Source: Lachnospiraceae bacterium
GTDB lineage: Bacteria; Bacillota; Clostridia; Lachnospirales; Lachnospiraceae
Direction: 5' to 3'
Assembly: GCA_031272185.1 (NCBI GenBank)
Contig: JAISUG010000006.1
Location: 1 to 35,566, forward strand
Length of the DNA stretch: 35,566 nucleotides
A program made the translations under genes and the position numbers. The notes under the pieces are model-generated. The model did not search any database, was not told where the DNA came from, and worked only from the letters and a program-made list of their open reading frames with translations. This document shows positions 22,743 through 30,191 of the stretch, piece after piece (position 1 is the stretch's first letter; every line of letters begins with the position of its first letter).

Positions 22743-22846
22743 TTGCCATTCTCCAATTCCTATTGCCATTCTCCAATTCCTATTGCCATTCTCCAATTCC
22801 CATTGCCATTCTCCAATTCCTATTGCCATTCTCCATTCCCATTACC
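22743..22846. repeat. 20-bp tandem repeat (5 copies)
   Basis: TTGCCATTCTCCAATTCC recurs at 22743, 22763, 22783, 22803 and 22823 with almost no variation; the last copy is shortened. It lies in the 385-bp gap between the response regulator and the wall-binding protein gene. Confidence 0.92.
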
Positions 22847-22869
22847 TAACCACCATCACCTATACCCTC

Positions 22870-23035
22870 TGTATTCAGCCCCATGCACTCTGCCCTCTGC
22901 CCTCTGCACTTTGAACCATGCCTCATGTACTATGCACTCTGAACCATGCCCTCTGCCCCATGCACTCTGCCCTCTGCCCTCTGCACTCTGAACCATGCCC
23001 CATGCCCTATGAACTATGCACTATACACTATGCCC
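22870..23035. repeat. Degenerate 7-bp-based low-complexity repeat
   Basis: TGCCCTC, TGCACTC, TGAACCA and TGCCCCA words follow one another in phase for about 165 bp, directly downstream of the response regulator stop codon. No gene is seen here. Confidence 0.75.
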
Positions 23036-23041
23036 TACCCC

Positions 23042-23743
23042 CTACGCCCCTTGAAAATAATACCCCACGCCCCACTTGGTCTGGACGTAGCGCGGGTCGC
23101 CCGGGTTCGGTTCGATCTTTTCCCGGAGCCTGCGGACATGCACGTCCACTGTGCGCACGTCGCCGCCCTCCGGGGTTCTGTTGCTCCAAATCAGTTTCAG
23201 CAGCGCCTCCCTGCTGTACACCTTGCCCGGGTTTCGCATGAACAGCTCCAGCAAATCGAACTCCTTCGCCGTCAGGTTGATCTCCCTCTTCCCTTCCCGG
23301 ACGCTTCGCGACTCCGTGTCCAAGGCCAGGCCGCCGCATGTGAACCGCGTCTGCTCGGTGCCATCACCTGCTTTTTTGCCTTTGCCGCTGCGGCGCAATA
23401 TGGCCTTCATGCGGGTCTTGACTTCCAATATGTTGAATGGCTTGGTCATATAGTCGTCCGCACCGTACTCCAACCCCATGATTTTGTCCATGTCGTTGCC
23501 CTTGGCGCTGATCATGATCACCGGCATGTCGGAAAACTCCCGGATCGCCTGGCACACCTCGTAACCGTCCCTTTTGGGCAGCATCACATCCAGCAGCACC
23601 ATGTCGTACTCGGTTTTGCGCGCCAGTTCCACCGCTTCCTCGCCGTCATAGGCGCAGTCCACCTCCATCCCCTCCTGCTCCAGGCTGAAACGAATGCCTT
23701 TCACGATCAATTTTTCGTCGTCAACCACCAGCACCTTGGCCAT
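23042..23743 (-). CDS. OmpR/PhoB-family response regulator without adjacent kinase
   Basis: The 233-residue protein has a receiver domain (about 1-120) with acidic residues Asp8-Asp9, phosphoacceptor Asp52 (LLDVMLP), Ser79 at the switch position and Lys101 (MTKPF). A winged-helix DNA-binding domain follows (about 135-232: LTAKEFDLLELFMRNPGKVYSRE, RTVDVHVRRLREKIE, VQTKWGVGYYF). It resembles WalR/PhoP-type regulators of Gram-positive bacteria. No histidine kinase gene is adjacent: ComEA lies upstream and the wall-binding protein downstream. The ATG is preceded by GAGGGG. Its targets cannot be told from the sequence. Confidence 0.93.
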   Translation of the reverse strand: MAKVLVVDDEKLIVKGIRFSLEQEGMEVDCAYDGEEAVELARKTEYDMVLLDVMLPKRDGYEVCQAIREFSDMPVIMISAKGNDMDKIMGLEYGADDYMTKPFNILEVKTRMKAILRRSGKGKKAGDGTEQTRFTCGGLALDTESRSVREGKREINLTAKEFDLLELFMRNPGKVYSREALLKLIWSNRTPEGGDVRTVDVHVRRLREKIEPNPGDPRYVQTKWGVGYYFQGA

Positions 23744-23820
23744 GTCCCCTCACTGTCCGTACATGCGGGCCGCAACGCTCCATCCGATCACACGCCGCCT
23801 GCTGCCCCCGTGTCCTCCTG

Positions 23821-23885
23821 CGCCAATCCATGCAAGTCGCACCACACATTCCGGCCGCGCCGCCCCGCTAATCCACGCAGATTGC
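23821..23885. repeat. ~20-bp direct repeat, 45 bp apart, spanning the comEA stop codon
   Basis: CGCCAATCCATGCAAGTCGC at 23821 and CGCTAATCCACGCAGATTGC at 23866 differ at four or five positions. The right copy holds the last codons (ICVD) and TAG of comEA; in the left copy the stop has become TGG. Confidence 0.65.
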
Positions 23886-24749
23886 GTCTTTTATCTTGCC
23901 AAACAGTGCATCCTTGATCCCGCTCACCTGCATGATGTCTTCTATCCTGCCGAAAGCCCCATGGGCCTCCCGGAAACGTATGATGTCCCCCGCCCTGCTC
24001 TCCCCCACGCCGCTTAGCGTCATCAACTGCTCCTTTGTGGCGGTGTTGATGTTGATCTTTGCGGGCACAGAGGCGCCTGTGGCACCGGCCGTCGCATCGC
24101 CGCTGCCAGGGGTTCCGGCGCCACCGGATGTGCCTGTCGTCAAGCTGCCCCCGGTTCCTAAAGCGCCCCACAACGAACCGCCGGCGCTATCGCCCTGCTC
24201 CCGCAGGATCTGCGCCTTTTCCCGATCCGGCACTTCGATCTTCATGCCGTCCACCAGCACCGTGGCCAGATTCCAGTAATCGGTGTCCGCACACTCCGTG
24301 AACCCGCCCGCCATCTCTATGGCGGCCACCAACCTGCTGCCTTCGTCAAACGCGTACACACCGGGCGCATTCACCTCACCGCACACATGGACGTACACTT
24401 GAGGCAGTGTTTCGGCCGCGGCGCTTGCTGCTTGAGGCAGTGTCTCGGCAGCAGCGCTTGCTGCTTGAGGCAGTGTTTCGGCCGCGTCGCTCGCTGTTTC
24501 CTGCTCATCGTCCCGTGGGACGATGACAGTCTCTCCCTCGATGATATCGGAACCATGGTCGAGTGCCGGGCCGGTCAAGGCATCCAGACCAATTGGCGTG
24601 GCTGCACCCCCCATGCTGACGTCGGAAACGTGGTCAACTGCCGGTCCCTCGTCTCTTACCGCGCCCATCCGTGTCAGGAAACATATGCCCGCCACCAGCA
24701 GCACCGCCGCCGTCAGCGCCATTTTCACATATCTCGCTTTACTTTTCAA
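23868..24749 (-). CDS. comEA: ComEA-type DNA-binding protein (SLBB plus helix-hairpin-helix)
   Basis: ComEA proteins bind DNA outside the membrane during natural transformation. This 293-residue copy has an N-terminal membrane helix (about 9-26), an SLBB domain (117-175: VYVHVCGEVNAPGVYAF, SRLVAAIEMAGGF) and a C-terminal helix-hairpin-helix domain (236-293: KININTATKEQLMTLSGVG, GDIIRFREAHG, FGRIEDIMQVSGI). The region 88-117 is three tandem copies of AAETLPQAAS, a 30-bp DNA repeat absent from the family core, and 184-230 is a Gly/Thr/Ala linker. The start is TTG at 24749 with a GGGGGG site that may sit in a small hairpin. No ComEC or ComEB gene is adjacent. Confidence 0.88.
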   Translation of the reverse strand: MKSKARYVKMALTAAVLLVAGICFLTRMGAVRDEGPAVDHVSDVSMGGAATPIGLDALTGPALDHGSDIIEGETVIVPRDDEQETASDAAETLPQAASAAAETLPQAASAAAETLPQVYVHVCGEVNAPGVYAFDEGSRLVAAIEMAGGFTECADTDYWNLATVLVDGMKIEVPDREKAQILREQGDSAGGSLWGALGTGGSLTTGTSGGAGTPGSGDATAGATGASVPAKININTATKEQLMTLSGVGESRAGDIIRFREAHGAFGRIEDIMQVSGIKDALFGKIKDAICVD

Positions 24750-24790
24750 ATCAGCACCCCCCGTAGGGGCGCCGCTTTCAGCCAGTTACT

Positions 24791-24819
24791 ATACTACCTA
24801 AAAAGGAGGAAAAAAGCAA
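24791..24819 (-). promoter_or_regulatory. comEA promoter
   Basis: On the minus strand TTGCTT (24814-24819), 17 bp and TAGTAT (24791-24796). It lies in the 99-bp gap after the DUF624 gene, so comEA can be expressed on its own. Confidence 0.55.
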
Positions 24820-24848
24820 GTGTTTTATATCGCCGCAGCCCCATGGAT

Positions 24849-25547
24849 TCACCCATCGGCGCCGCTCCCATCCAGTCCGCCCGATTCCCTTGCAATGCCT
24901 TCGCCCTCGGGGCTTTCCCCTTCCTTGGGCATGTATTTCTCGAAAATGGTCACCAGCACGTATGAGTTGAGGAATGCGAACAGGGGGAACCCGAACAGGA
25001 ACAGGATGATGGCCGCCTGGGGGAACACGAAGACGCACACCGCCACCAGCCCCACGTCCGTCACCAGCATGGCGATGGTTTTGGGGAAATGGCGGATGGC
25101 CATGAGGCAGGCATTGATTATGGTGCGCTTCACAGGGTTGTAAAACCTGGCCTGCAGGGGGAACAGGTAAACCACCGTCGCCAGCACCACGAAACTGAGG
25201 CACCCGAAAACAGCCCTCATCCCGATCTGCGCGAAGGCAGAGCCCCCCGCCACCAAAGCGAACCGCCAGTCAAACACAAGCACGAACACCACCACCAATA
25301 GCATCAACCACAGCACGGTGGCCTGTTTGAAATTATCCCGGAACGAACGGAAAAAAGAGGGGATCGTCGCACCCTCTTCGTCTTTGACCAGTTTCAGCGT
25401 CACATAATACACCGCAGTGGACGTGGCGCCTATGGTGAATACCGGGATGCTGCAAATGATCCAGAGTATGTTCAACAAGATCAAATCCCAAAGTTTGCCC
25501 ATGAACCGCCAAAATGGGTTGTCATAGTTAAAAAGATTTGAAAACAT
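24849..25547 (-). CDS. DUF624 (YesL-like) membrane protein
   Basis: The 232-residue protein begins MFSNLFNYDNPFWRFMGKLWDL, a typical DUF624 opening, and has about five membrane helices with the conserved RSFRDNFKQATVLWLML segment. DUF624 proteins are often encoded near carbohydrate ABC transporters or two-component systems, but the function is not known; here neither lies next to it. I chose ATG 25547 because the family starts here and GGGGGT precedes it; an upstream TTG would add nine residues. It is divergent from the gene at 25723, whose -35 box overlaps this start codon. The C-terminal 25 residues are a Gly/Glu-rich tail. Confidence 0.87.
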   Translation of the reverse strand: MFSNLFNYDNPFWRFMGKLWDLILLNILWIICSIPVFTIGATSTAVYYVTLKLVKDEEGATIPSFFRSFRDNFKQATVLWLMLLVVVFVLVFDWRFALVAGGSAFAQIGMRAVFGCLSFVVLATVVYLFPLQARFYNPVKRTIINACLMAIRHFPKTIAMLVTDVGLVAVCVFVFPQAAIILFLFGFPLFAFLNSYVLVTIFEKYMPKEGESPEGEGIARESGGLDGSGADG

Positions 25548-25575
25548 TGCAATACCCCCGTCTTTGCGGTACAAT
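25547..25575 (+). promoter_or_regulatory. Promoter of the 25.7-kb membrane protein gene, overlapping the divergent start codon
   Basis: TTGCAA (25547-25552), 17 bp and TACAAT (25570-25575). The -35 box begins on the first base of the divergent DUF624 ATG, so transcription of the two genes should interfere. The leader is about 140 nt. Confidence 0.65.
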
Positions 25576-25601
25576 GTGTATGATACAAGGTGCGAAGCCT
25601 A

Positions 25602-25632
25602 CATGCGGTGCGTGCTTGCACGCAACCGCATG
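25602..25632 (+). promoter_or_regulatory. Long hairpin in the divergent leader
   Basis: CATGCGGTGCGTGC (25602-25615) pairs with 25618-25632 over 14 bp with one bulged A and a 2-nt loop. A smaller GCCC/GGGC hairpin follows near 25665-25677, then AAGGAGGAG and the GTG start. The leader may be regulatory; it matches no riboswitch I recognise. Confidence 0.6.
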
Positions 25633-25722
25633 AAGTCGAGCACCGAACAAACATGAGGAAGCAGCCCGAATAGGGCGGATTCCGGCTGTACAAAAACCCC
25701 CACCCCCGAAGGAGGAGCTCCC

Positions 25723-26391
25723 GTGAGCTTTCGTACGGAAATCGAAAAGATGCGCCGGATGCCGCCCAAGGACCTGCTGTGGTACCTGGCGGAATACTAT
25801 AAATTCCACTTCCTTGGCATACTCCTCGCCTGCCTTTTCATCGGGATAGTCGCCTCCACGGTGTACAGGGGCACATTTGACACTATGATCAATGCCGTCT
25901 TCCTGATATCCGAGCCCAATGCCGGGGCCCTCGACCTCACGCCGGTGACAGAGGGTTTCCGCTCCCATGAGGGGATGGGCGCCAAGCAGCTGGTCACCGC
26001 CGAGGAACTGTATGCCCAGTTGGGCCCGGACGCCCCGGTGTCCGAAACCACGTATGCCACGGTCACCAAACTCACCGCCATGATCGCCGCCCAGGAGATG
26101 GACGTGTTCATATCCGGGGAAAGCGCCATGGCCAACTACGCCGCCTATGACGCATTCGCCCCGCTGGAAGCCGCCCTGCCCCCGGACCTGCTGCAAACCC
26201 TGTCACCGCGCCTGCTTGCCTACCCCGGCTCCGACGGGGTGCCTTTCCCCTGCGTCCTGGACATCTCCGGCACCGACTTTGCGAGGCGGTGCAACCTCTC
26301 GGACGGCAATGCACATCTGGCCATCATCGTCAACTCCCAGCGCCGGGACGTATGCATAGCGCTTATCCGGTATATATTCGAGAACCCTTGA
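25723..26391 (+). CDS. Single-pass membrane protein of unknown function
   Basis: The 222-residue protein has a cytosolic N-terminus (MPPKDLLWYLAEYYKFH), one membrane helix (about 29-47) and a domain of about 170 residues outside. No family is recognised. Similar YLxEYYKxH-starting proteins are, as far as I recall, found in Clostridia without a known role. The start is GTG at 25723, with an excellent AAGGAGGAG site and a promoter 150 bp upstream. It is divergent from the DUF624 gene, so the pair may share control. Confidence 0.75.
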   Translation: MSFRTEIEKMRRMPPKDLLWYLAEYYKFHFLGILLACLFIGIVASTVYRGTFDTMINAVFLISEPNAGALDLTPVTEGFRSHEGMGAKQLVTAEELYAQLGPDAPVSETTYATVTKLTAMIAAQEMDVFISGESAMANYAAYDAFAPLEAALPPDLLQTLSPRLLAYPGSDGVPFPCVLDISGTDFARRCNLSDGNAHLAIIVNSQRRDVCIALIRYIFENP

Positions 26392-26470
26392 CCCTCCCGC
26401 CTGATGCCATGAGGCAGCGCCGCTATCGCACCATGTCCCTTAGGCTCCGGGCGATACAGACGCAGTACCC

Positions 26471-26584
26471 CTCTTTTGCAAGCGCCGGCACCAACTGCCT
26501 GCGTCAGGGCGTGCCGGTGCAGCTGACGGGCACGATTGAGAGGACTCTTTTGCAAACGCCGGCACCATCTGCTTTAGTCACGCC
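26471..26584. repeat. ~40-bp direct repeat, 74 bp apart, spanning the cyclophilin stop codon
   Basis: Copies at 26471-26511 and 26545-26584 share CTCTTTTGCA and CGCCGGCACCA and are about 80% identical. The right copy contains the last codons and TGA of the gene at 26578-27099. No gene lies between 26392 and 26577. Confidence 0.75.
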
Positions 26585-27099
26585 TTCTTAGGCTCCGGGT
26601 ACTCCACGCCCTGTGTGTCCACCGTCACCTTCTTGATCTTCTGCTCGGCAAGAGGGCGGTCGTTCCGGTCCACCCGCTCCGATGCGATACGGTTCACCAC
26701 GTCCATCCCGTCGATCACCATGCCAAAAGCGGCATATTGGCCGTCCAGATGGGGCGAGTCCTCGTGCATGATGAAAAACTGCGAACCAGCGGAGTTGGGG
26801 CTCTGGGACCTGGCCATGGACAGCACACCAGCCGTGTGGCGCAGGTCGTTCACATGGCCGTTCTTAGAAAACTCGCCCACGATGGAGTACCCCGGCCCGC
26901 CGGTGCCCACGCCCTGGGGGCAGCCCCCCTGGATCATGAAACCCTTGATGACGCGGTGGAAGATCAAACCGTCATAATACCCCTTCTTTGCCAGGCTGAT
27001 AAAGTTGTTTACGGTGTTGGGTGCCACATGCGGGTACAGCTCCGCCTTGATGACGCCGCCGTTTTCCATTTCTATGGTGACTATCGGGTTTTGTTCCAT
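26578..27099 (-). CDS. Cytoplasmic cyclophilin-type peptidyl-prolyl cis-trans isomerase
   Basis: The 173-residue protein is a compact cyclophilin without signal or membrane segment. Diagnostic motifs are IFHRVIKGFMIQGG (the FHRV Arg is catalytic), GVLSMARSQSPNSAGSQFFI and YAAFGMVIDGMDVVNRI. It accelerates proline isomerisation in the cytosol. ATG 27099 is preceded by AAAGGAAGAG. The standard sequence makes a useful contrast to the modified, membrane-anchored cyclophilin at 10275-11483. Its 3' end is duplicated downstream. Confidence 0.95.
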   Translation of the reverse strand: MEQNPIVTIEMENGGVIKAELYPHVAPNTVNNFISLAKKGYYDGLIFHRVIKGFMIQGGCPQGVGTGGPGYSIVGEFSKNGHVNDLRHTAGVLSMARSQSPNSAGSQFFIMHEDSPHLDGQYAAFGMVIDGMDVVNRIASERVDRNDRPLAEQKIKKVTVDTQGVEYPEPKKA

Positions 27100-27342
27100 T
27101 TGCTCTTCCTTTCTCCTGTGTCCTCTGTCACATTCACATTTTATTCAAAAAAGATTCAAAAACCTTTTACATCCCGTGCATAGTTTAATCATGTTTCTTC
27201 CATAGAATATGACTTGCAAGCAACCGGTCGTGGTCCGTGATTGCCGACATGCTGATACGTTTTTTTCATAATCTGGAGCTGGTTGACTCGTCGATCAGCT
27301 CCTCCTCTCTGTTTTCCGGCCGCTTCTTGCGCCACCGCCCAC

Positions 27343-27470
27343 TGCGTCCCACAACTGCGCCCCCCGAGTGCGTCCCACAACTGCGCCCCCCGAGTGCGCC
27401 CCTCAACTGCGTCCCCAACTGTGCCCCTCAACTGCGTACCACAACCGCGTTCCACAACTGCTCCCCCTTC
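27343..27470. repeat. 13-bp minisatellite (about 10 copies)
   Basis: Units such as TGCGTCCCACAAC, TGCGCCCCCCGAG and TGCGCCCCTCAAC run in phase for nearly 130 bp. The unit length and copy number equal those of the unrelated array at 11511-11641. It lies about 65 bp beyond the stop of the metallo-beta-lactamase-fold gene, in a 435-bp gap where no convincing gene is seen. Confidence 0.85.
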
Positions 27471-27534
27471 ATGCGCCGAGTCATTGCCCCGCCAACCAAA
27501 CAATGCGCGCCCGACATTAGTCTCGGCATGCCCC

Positions 27535-28815
27535 TTACTTAAGCGTCTTGTCCCCGTCTTTCACGCTCAGGTTCAGCGCCACGCCCAGCTCGGCCATCCA
27601 CGCCCTGGTCTCCAGCGTCCGCCATGGGCCGGTGCCGGGCCCGCCGCCCGCGTCGTTGTCCCAGAGCCACTGGGGCGTGGTCCACAGGCAGACCTGCGGG
27701 AAGACAGCTTCGTAAAATGACCTGTCCACGCCGTTTTGGCCATGGTGGGCCATCTGCACCACATCCGCCCGCAGCAGCGCAGAGTCTATGTCAGAGCGCA
27801 GCTTCCACCCGCCCTCTTCGGCCAGGTCGCCCAAAAACAGCACGTTCCTGGAACCCATCTCCATCCGCCAGACCACTGAAGAGTTGTTGAGCACGTCAGA
27901 CTCGCACAGGTAGGCGCTGTTGAGAGCCATGATGTGTACCTCGTCCACGTAAAGCTCATACCCTGCGCGGACATCCGGGTGGAGTATCCAGGGGCTGGTT
28001 TTGGAAAATGTATCCAGCATCCGCAGAGCCCACTCGTTGTCCTCAGGGGCAAAAGCCGTATAGGTGGCCGCGTCGAACATACTATAGTATACACCGTCGA
28101 TGGTCAGCGGGCTATCGGGGTCGTTGAGTATGGTGTACAACGCGCCCACGTGGTCGTCGTGGGCATGGGTCAGCAGCCAGGCGGACACATGGCCGCCCCT
28201 CTCCATGAGGAAGCTCGTCAACCGCTGTGCATCCGGCACCCGCCCCCCGTCCACCACGATGAGGCGGCCGCCCGCGGTCTCTATGACGAACGACATCATC
28301 TGCCCGTCGCCCTGCCCCGCTAGCATGGTGATCTTCTGGCCGTCCAGGTATGTCATCCCTGGCCCGAATGGGGTCTGGGTCACGGAAACACCGGCCGAAC
28401 CCGCCGGTCCCTCCGGCTGGCCGTCAGGGCTGGCGGTGCCTATGGCCTGGGTGGGCGACTGTCCATTGGACGCCACCACCGTGATATCCGCCCCGTCCGC
28501 ATCCTGCCCGTCAGACACAACACTCGCCGGGGCATCCGCCGCAGGAAGCGACAGCCCATCGGATGCGCCCGGCGCTACGGTATCCGTTGCAGGGGCAACC
28601 TGCCCGTTTCCGTCGAGTATGTCCGTGACGATCGGGGCTTCCAGCGTCACCGAATACCCCCCATCCACCGCGCCCCACCCTGAAAACGCCGCCCAGGAAC
28701 CTATCGCCCATGACACCGCGAACACCCCAAGTGATTTCTTGAGTATTCGCACACATCTGAACCGCCCGTTTCGCAACATACCGCCCGGCGCGGTCCCCGC
28801 ATATCTCCCAACCAT
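27535..28815 (-). CDS. Secreted metallo-beta-lactamase-fold hydrolase, ComEC-C-domain-like
   Basis: The 426-residue protein has an N-terminal membrane or signal segment (about 24-46), a low-complexity region (60-145) and a metallo-beta-lactamase domain. Metal-binding motifs are THAHDDHVG (216-224), GDL (329-331) and MAHHGQNG (355-362). The order and spacing resemble the C-terminal hydrolase domain of ComEC and its free-standing relatives. Substrates of the group include nucleic acids, but this is not shown here. The ATG at 28815 has GGGGGT upstream; an ATG 12 codons on is possible. With ComEA 3 kb away it may belong to DNA uptake, although no channel gene is present. Confidence 0.82.
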   Translation of the reverse strand: MVGRYAGTAPGGMLRNGRFRCVRILKKSLGVFAVSWAIGSWAAFSGWGAVDGGYSVTLEAPIVTDILDGNGQVAPATDTVAPGASDGLSLPAADAPASVVSDGQDADGADITVVASNGQSPTQAIGTASPDGQPEGPAGSAGVSVTQTPFGPGMTYLDGQKITMLAGQGDGQMMSFVIETAGGRLIVVDGGRVPDAQRLTSFLMERGGHVSAWLLTHAHDDHVGALYTILNDPDSPLTIDGVYYSMFDAATYTAFAPEDNEWALRMLDTFSKTSPWILHPDVRAGYELYVDEVHIMALNSAYLCESDVLNNSSVVWRMEMGSRNVLFLGDLAEEGGWKLRSDIDSALLRADVVQMAHHGQNGVDRSFYEAVFPQVCLWTTPQWLWDNDAGGGPGTGPWRTLETRAWMAELGVALNLSVKDGDKTLK

Positions 28816-28862
28816 TCGTACCCCCGTTTATCCCCAATCCCCTGCAAACGCAATTTTCTCAT

Positions 28863-29058
28863 ATGTCAGGCCTGCCGTCGTCACATGCTAGTCCTTCCGC
28901 CACCTGCCAGACCCGCCGTCGTCACATGCCAGTCCTTCCGCGACCTGCCAGACCTGCCGTCGTTACATGTCAGATCGTCAGGCCTGCCGCCATCACATGC
29001 CAGGCCGTCCGCCATTACCTGTCAATTTTTCCGCTACCTGCCAGGCCGTCCGCCACCA
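28863..29058. repeat. Irregular repeat array (about 18- and 41-bp periods)
   Basis: CCTGCCGTCGTCACATGC, AGTCCTTCCGC, ACCTGCCAG and GGCCGTCCGCCA blocks alternate for nearly 200 bp. The array starts 7 bp beyond the stop of the lipoprotein gene and fills the gap up to the hydrolase gene. Confidence 0.8.
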
Positions 29059-29064
29059 CCATTT

Positions 29065-29679
29065 TTAGTCCTCTGCGTCCTCTGCGTCCTCGGCCCCCTC
29101 GCTTCCCGCTTCCGTCCCATCCACGGCAGAAACGGTGCCGCCTGCGATTGCGACTTTCGCAAATGCACCCACCGGGTAATACTCCATGGGCGGTATCATC
29201 GCCTCCCCCAGCCACGTGGACTCGTCGTCCTTGGTGTCATAGGGCGCCACCACCACGTGGGTGGAGTAGATGCTCACGAAACTCCCGTAAGAGTCCACCG
29301 AGGATTTCTCAAAGGAAAAATCCTGCATGTAGACACAGTCGTTCAGCCCTTTTAGCGCCTCGGTGGCGTAGTCCGTGGCCTCCTCCCGGCTGGTGCCCGG
29401 CTGCACGTACACAAACACTTCCAAGTATTCCTTGTCATCGTCCCTGGTATAGTCAAGGCTGTGCGCCATGGGGTACACCGAGCGGTCCTCGAATGATTCC
29501 CGCCAATCGTCCATTACCTGGTCCCAGTCGATCTCGATCCCCATGGGGTGGGTCTCCAGATCCGGGTCCAGCCCATAGGTGGCATCGTTCACCACGCTTT
29601 CCACGATCGTACTTTGCGTGCACCCAGCGAACCAAACCGCACAGAACACACATCCCAAAACGACAAACCCATGCTTCAT
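29065..29679 (-). CDS. Predicted lipoprotein
   Basis: The 204-residue protein starts with a lipoprotein signal: a hydrophobic segment ending WFAGC, with Cys20 as the lipidated residue. The mature part is acidic and mixed alpha/beta (WRESFEDRSVYPMAHSLDYT, EYLEVFVYVQPGTSREEATDYA), without a recognised family. The C-terminus is a short repeat of EDA units (a 12-bp GAGGACGCAGAG-type DNA repeat). The ATG has TTAGGAG upstream, and TATAAT occurs at 29819-29824 but with a poor -35 box. It may be a surface lipoprotein; the role is unknown. Confidence 0.78.
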   Translation of the reverse strand: MKHGFVVLGCVFCAVWFAGCTQSTIVESVVNDATYGLDPDLETHPMGIEIDWDQVMDDWRESFEDRSVYPMAHSLDYTRDDDKEYLEVFVYVQPGTSREEATDYATEALKGLNDCVYMQDFSFEKSSVDSYGSFVSIYSTHVVVAPYDTKDDESTWLGEAMIPPMEYYPVGAFAKVAIAGGTVSAVDGTEAGSEGAEDAEDAED

Positions 29680-29874
29680 GATACACTCCTAACCTGCAAA
29701 ACCCGTGTTGCCTACCTGATGCGGCGACACCACCGTCCAGGCGGCCGCCCATGCAGCCAGACCTGTCGCCGGCGCCAGACCCACATACAACTGCGCAACC
29801 GCCCCACCGGCGAGATTCATTATACCCCAACACCCACCCTTTTTGTAGTGCCTTTTCCAAACCGTCAGGAAATA

Positions 29875-30030
29875 TTAAATATTTTCGGAGCCCCTTTGCC
29901 GGCCGCATCACCGCCATGGCAGACGAGATATCCCCCTCCCCCAGGCATACAATATATTTTCCGGTACCCATGCGCTTCGCCGTCTCGCCGTCGCCCCTCC
30001 CCCAAGAACGCAAAATATTTTCCGGTACCC
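29875..30030. repeat. Three imperfect repeats with AAATATTTTCCGGTACCC core
   Basis: ATATATTTTCCGGTACCC (to 29969) and AAATATTTTCCGGTACCC (to 30030) are 61 bp apart, each preceded by CCCTCCCCCA. A diverged third copy, AAATATTTTCGGAGCCCC, lies near 29877. They lie in the 512-bp gap before the BCCT gene, which has no other gene. Confidence 0.75.
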
Positions 30031-30031
30031 C

Positions 30032-30060
30032 TTGCATTTTCCGTATGGCTGTGGTATTAT
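30032..30060 (+). promoter_or_regulatory. BCCT transporter promoter
   Basis: TTGCAT (30032-30037), 17 bp and TATTAT (30055-30060), directly after the last repeat copy. The leader is about 125 nt. Confidence 0.7.
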
Positions 30061-30191
30061 GTTCAATAATTTCGATTTTGGATTATTTTTGAACACAGGC
30101 ATAGAGATATGTCCGTTCCCACACTGCTGCAATCGGCCAAGGGACGCAGGATCCCCCACAAAGCACATAAACTACCAGGAGGCTACACATT

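Noticed and set aside
21576-23035. CRISPR array
   Set aside because: The repeats here and elsewhere are contiguous, with no unique spacers of constant length, and no cas genes are present.
27145-27192. 15-residue leader peptide (MIKLCTGCKRFLNLF) before the cyclophilin gene
   Set aside because: A GGAAG site precedes it, but there is no attenuator structure or run of a regulatory amino acid; probably chance.
29453-30037. 194-codon minus-strand frame with PENILRSWGRG and TGKYIVCLGEG
   Set aside because: It overlaps the lipoprotein gene, and its repeated motif is only the translation of the intergenic DNA repeat at 29875-30030. No ribosome binding site.
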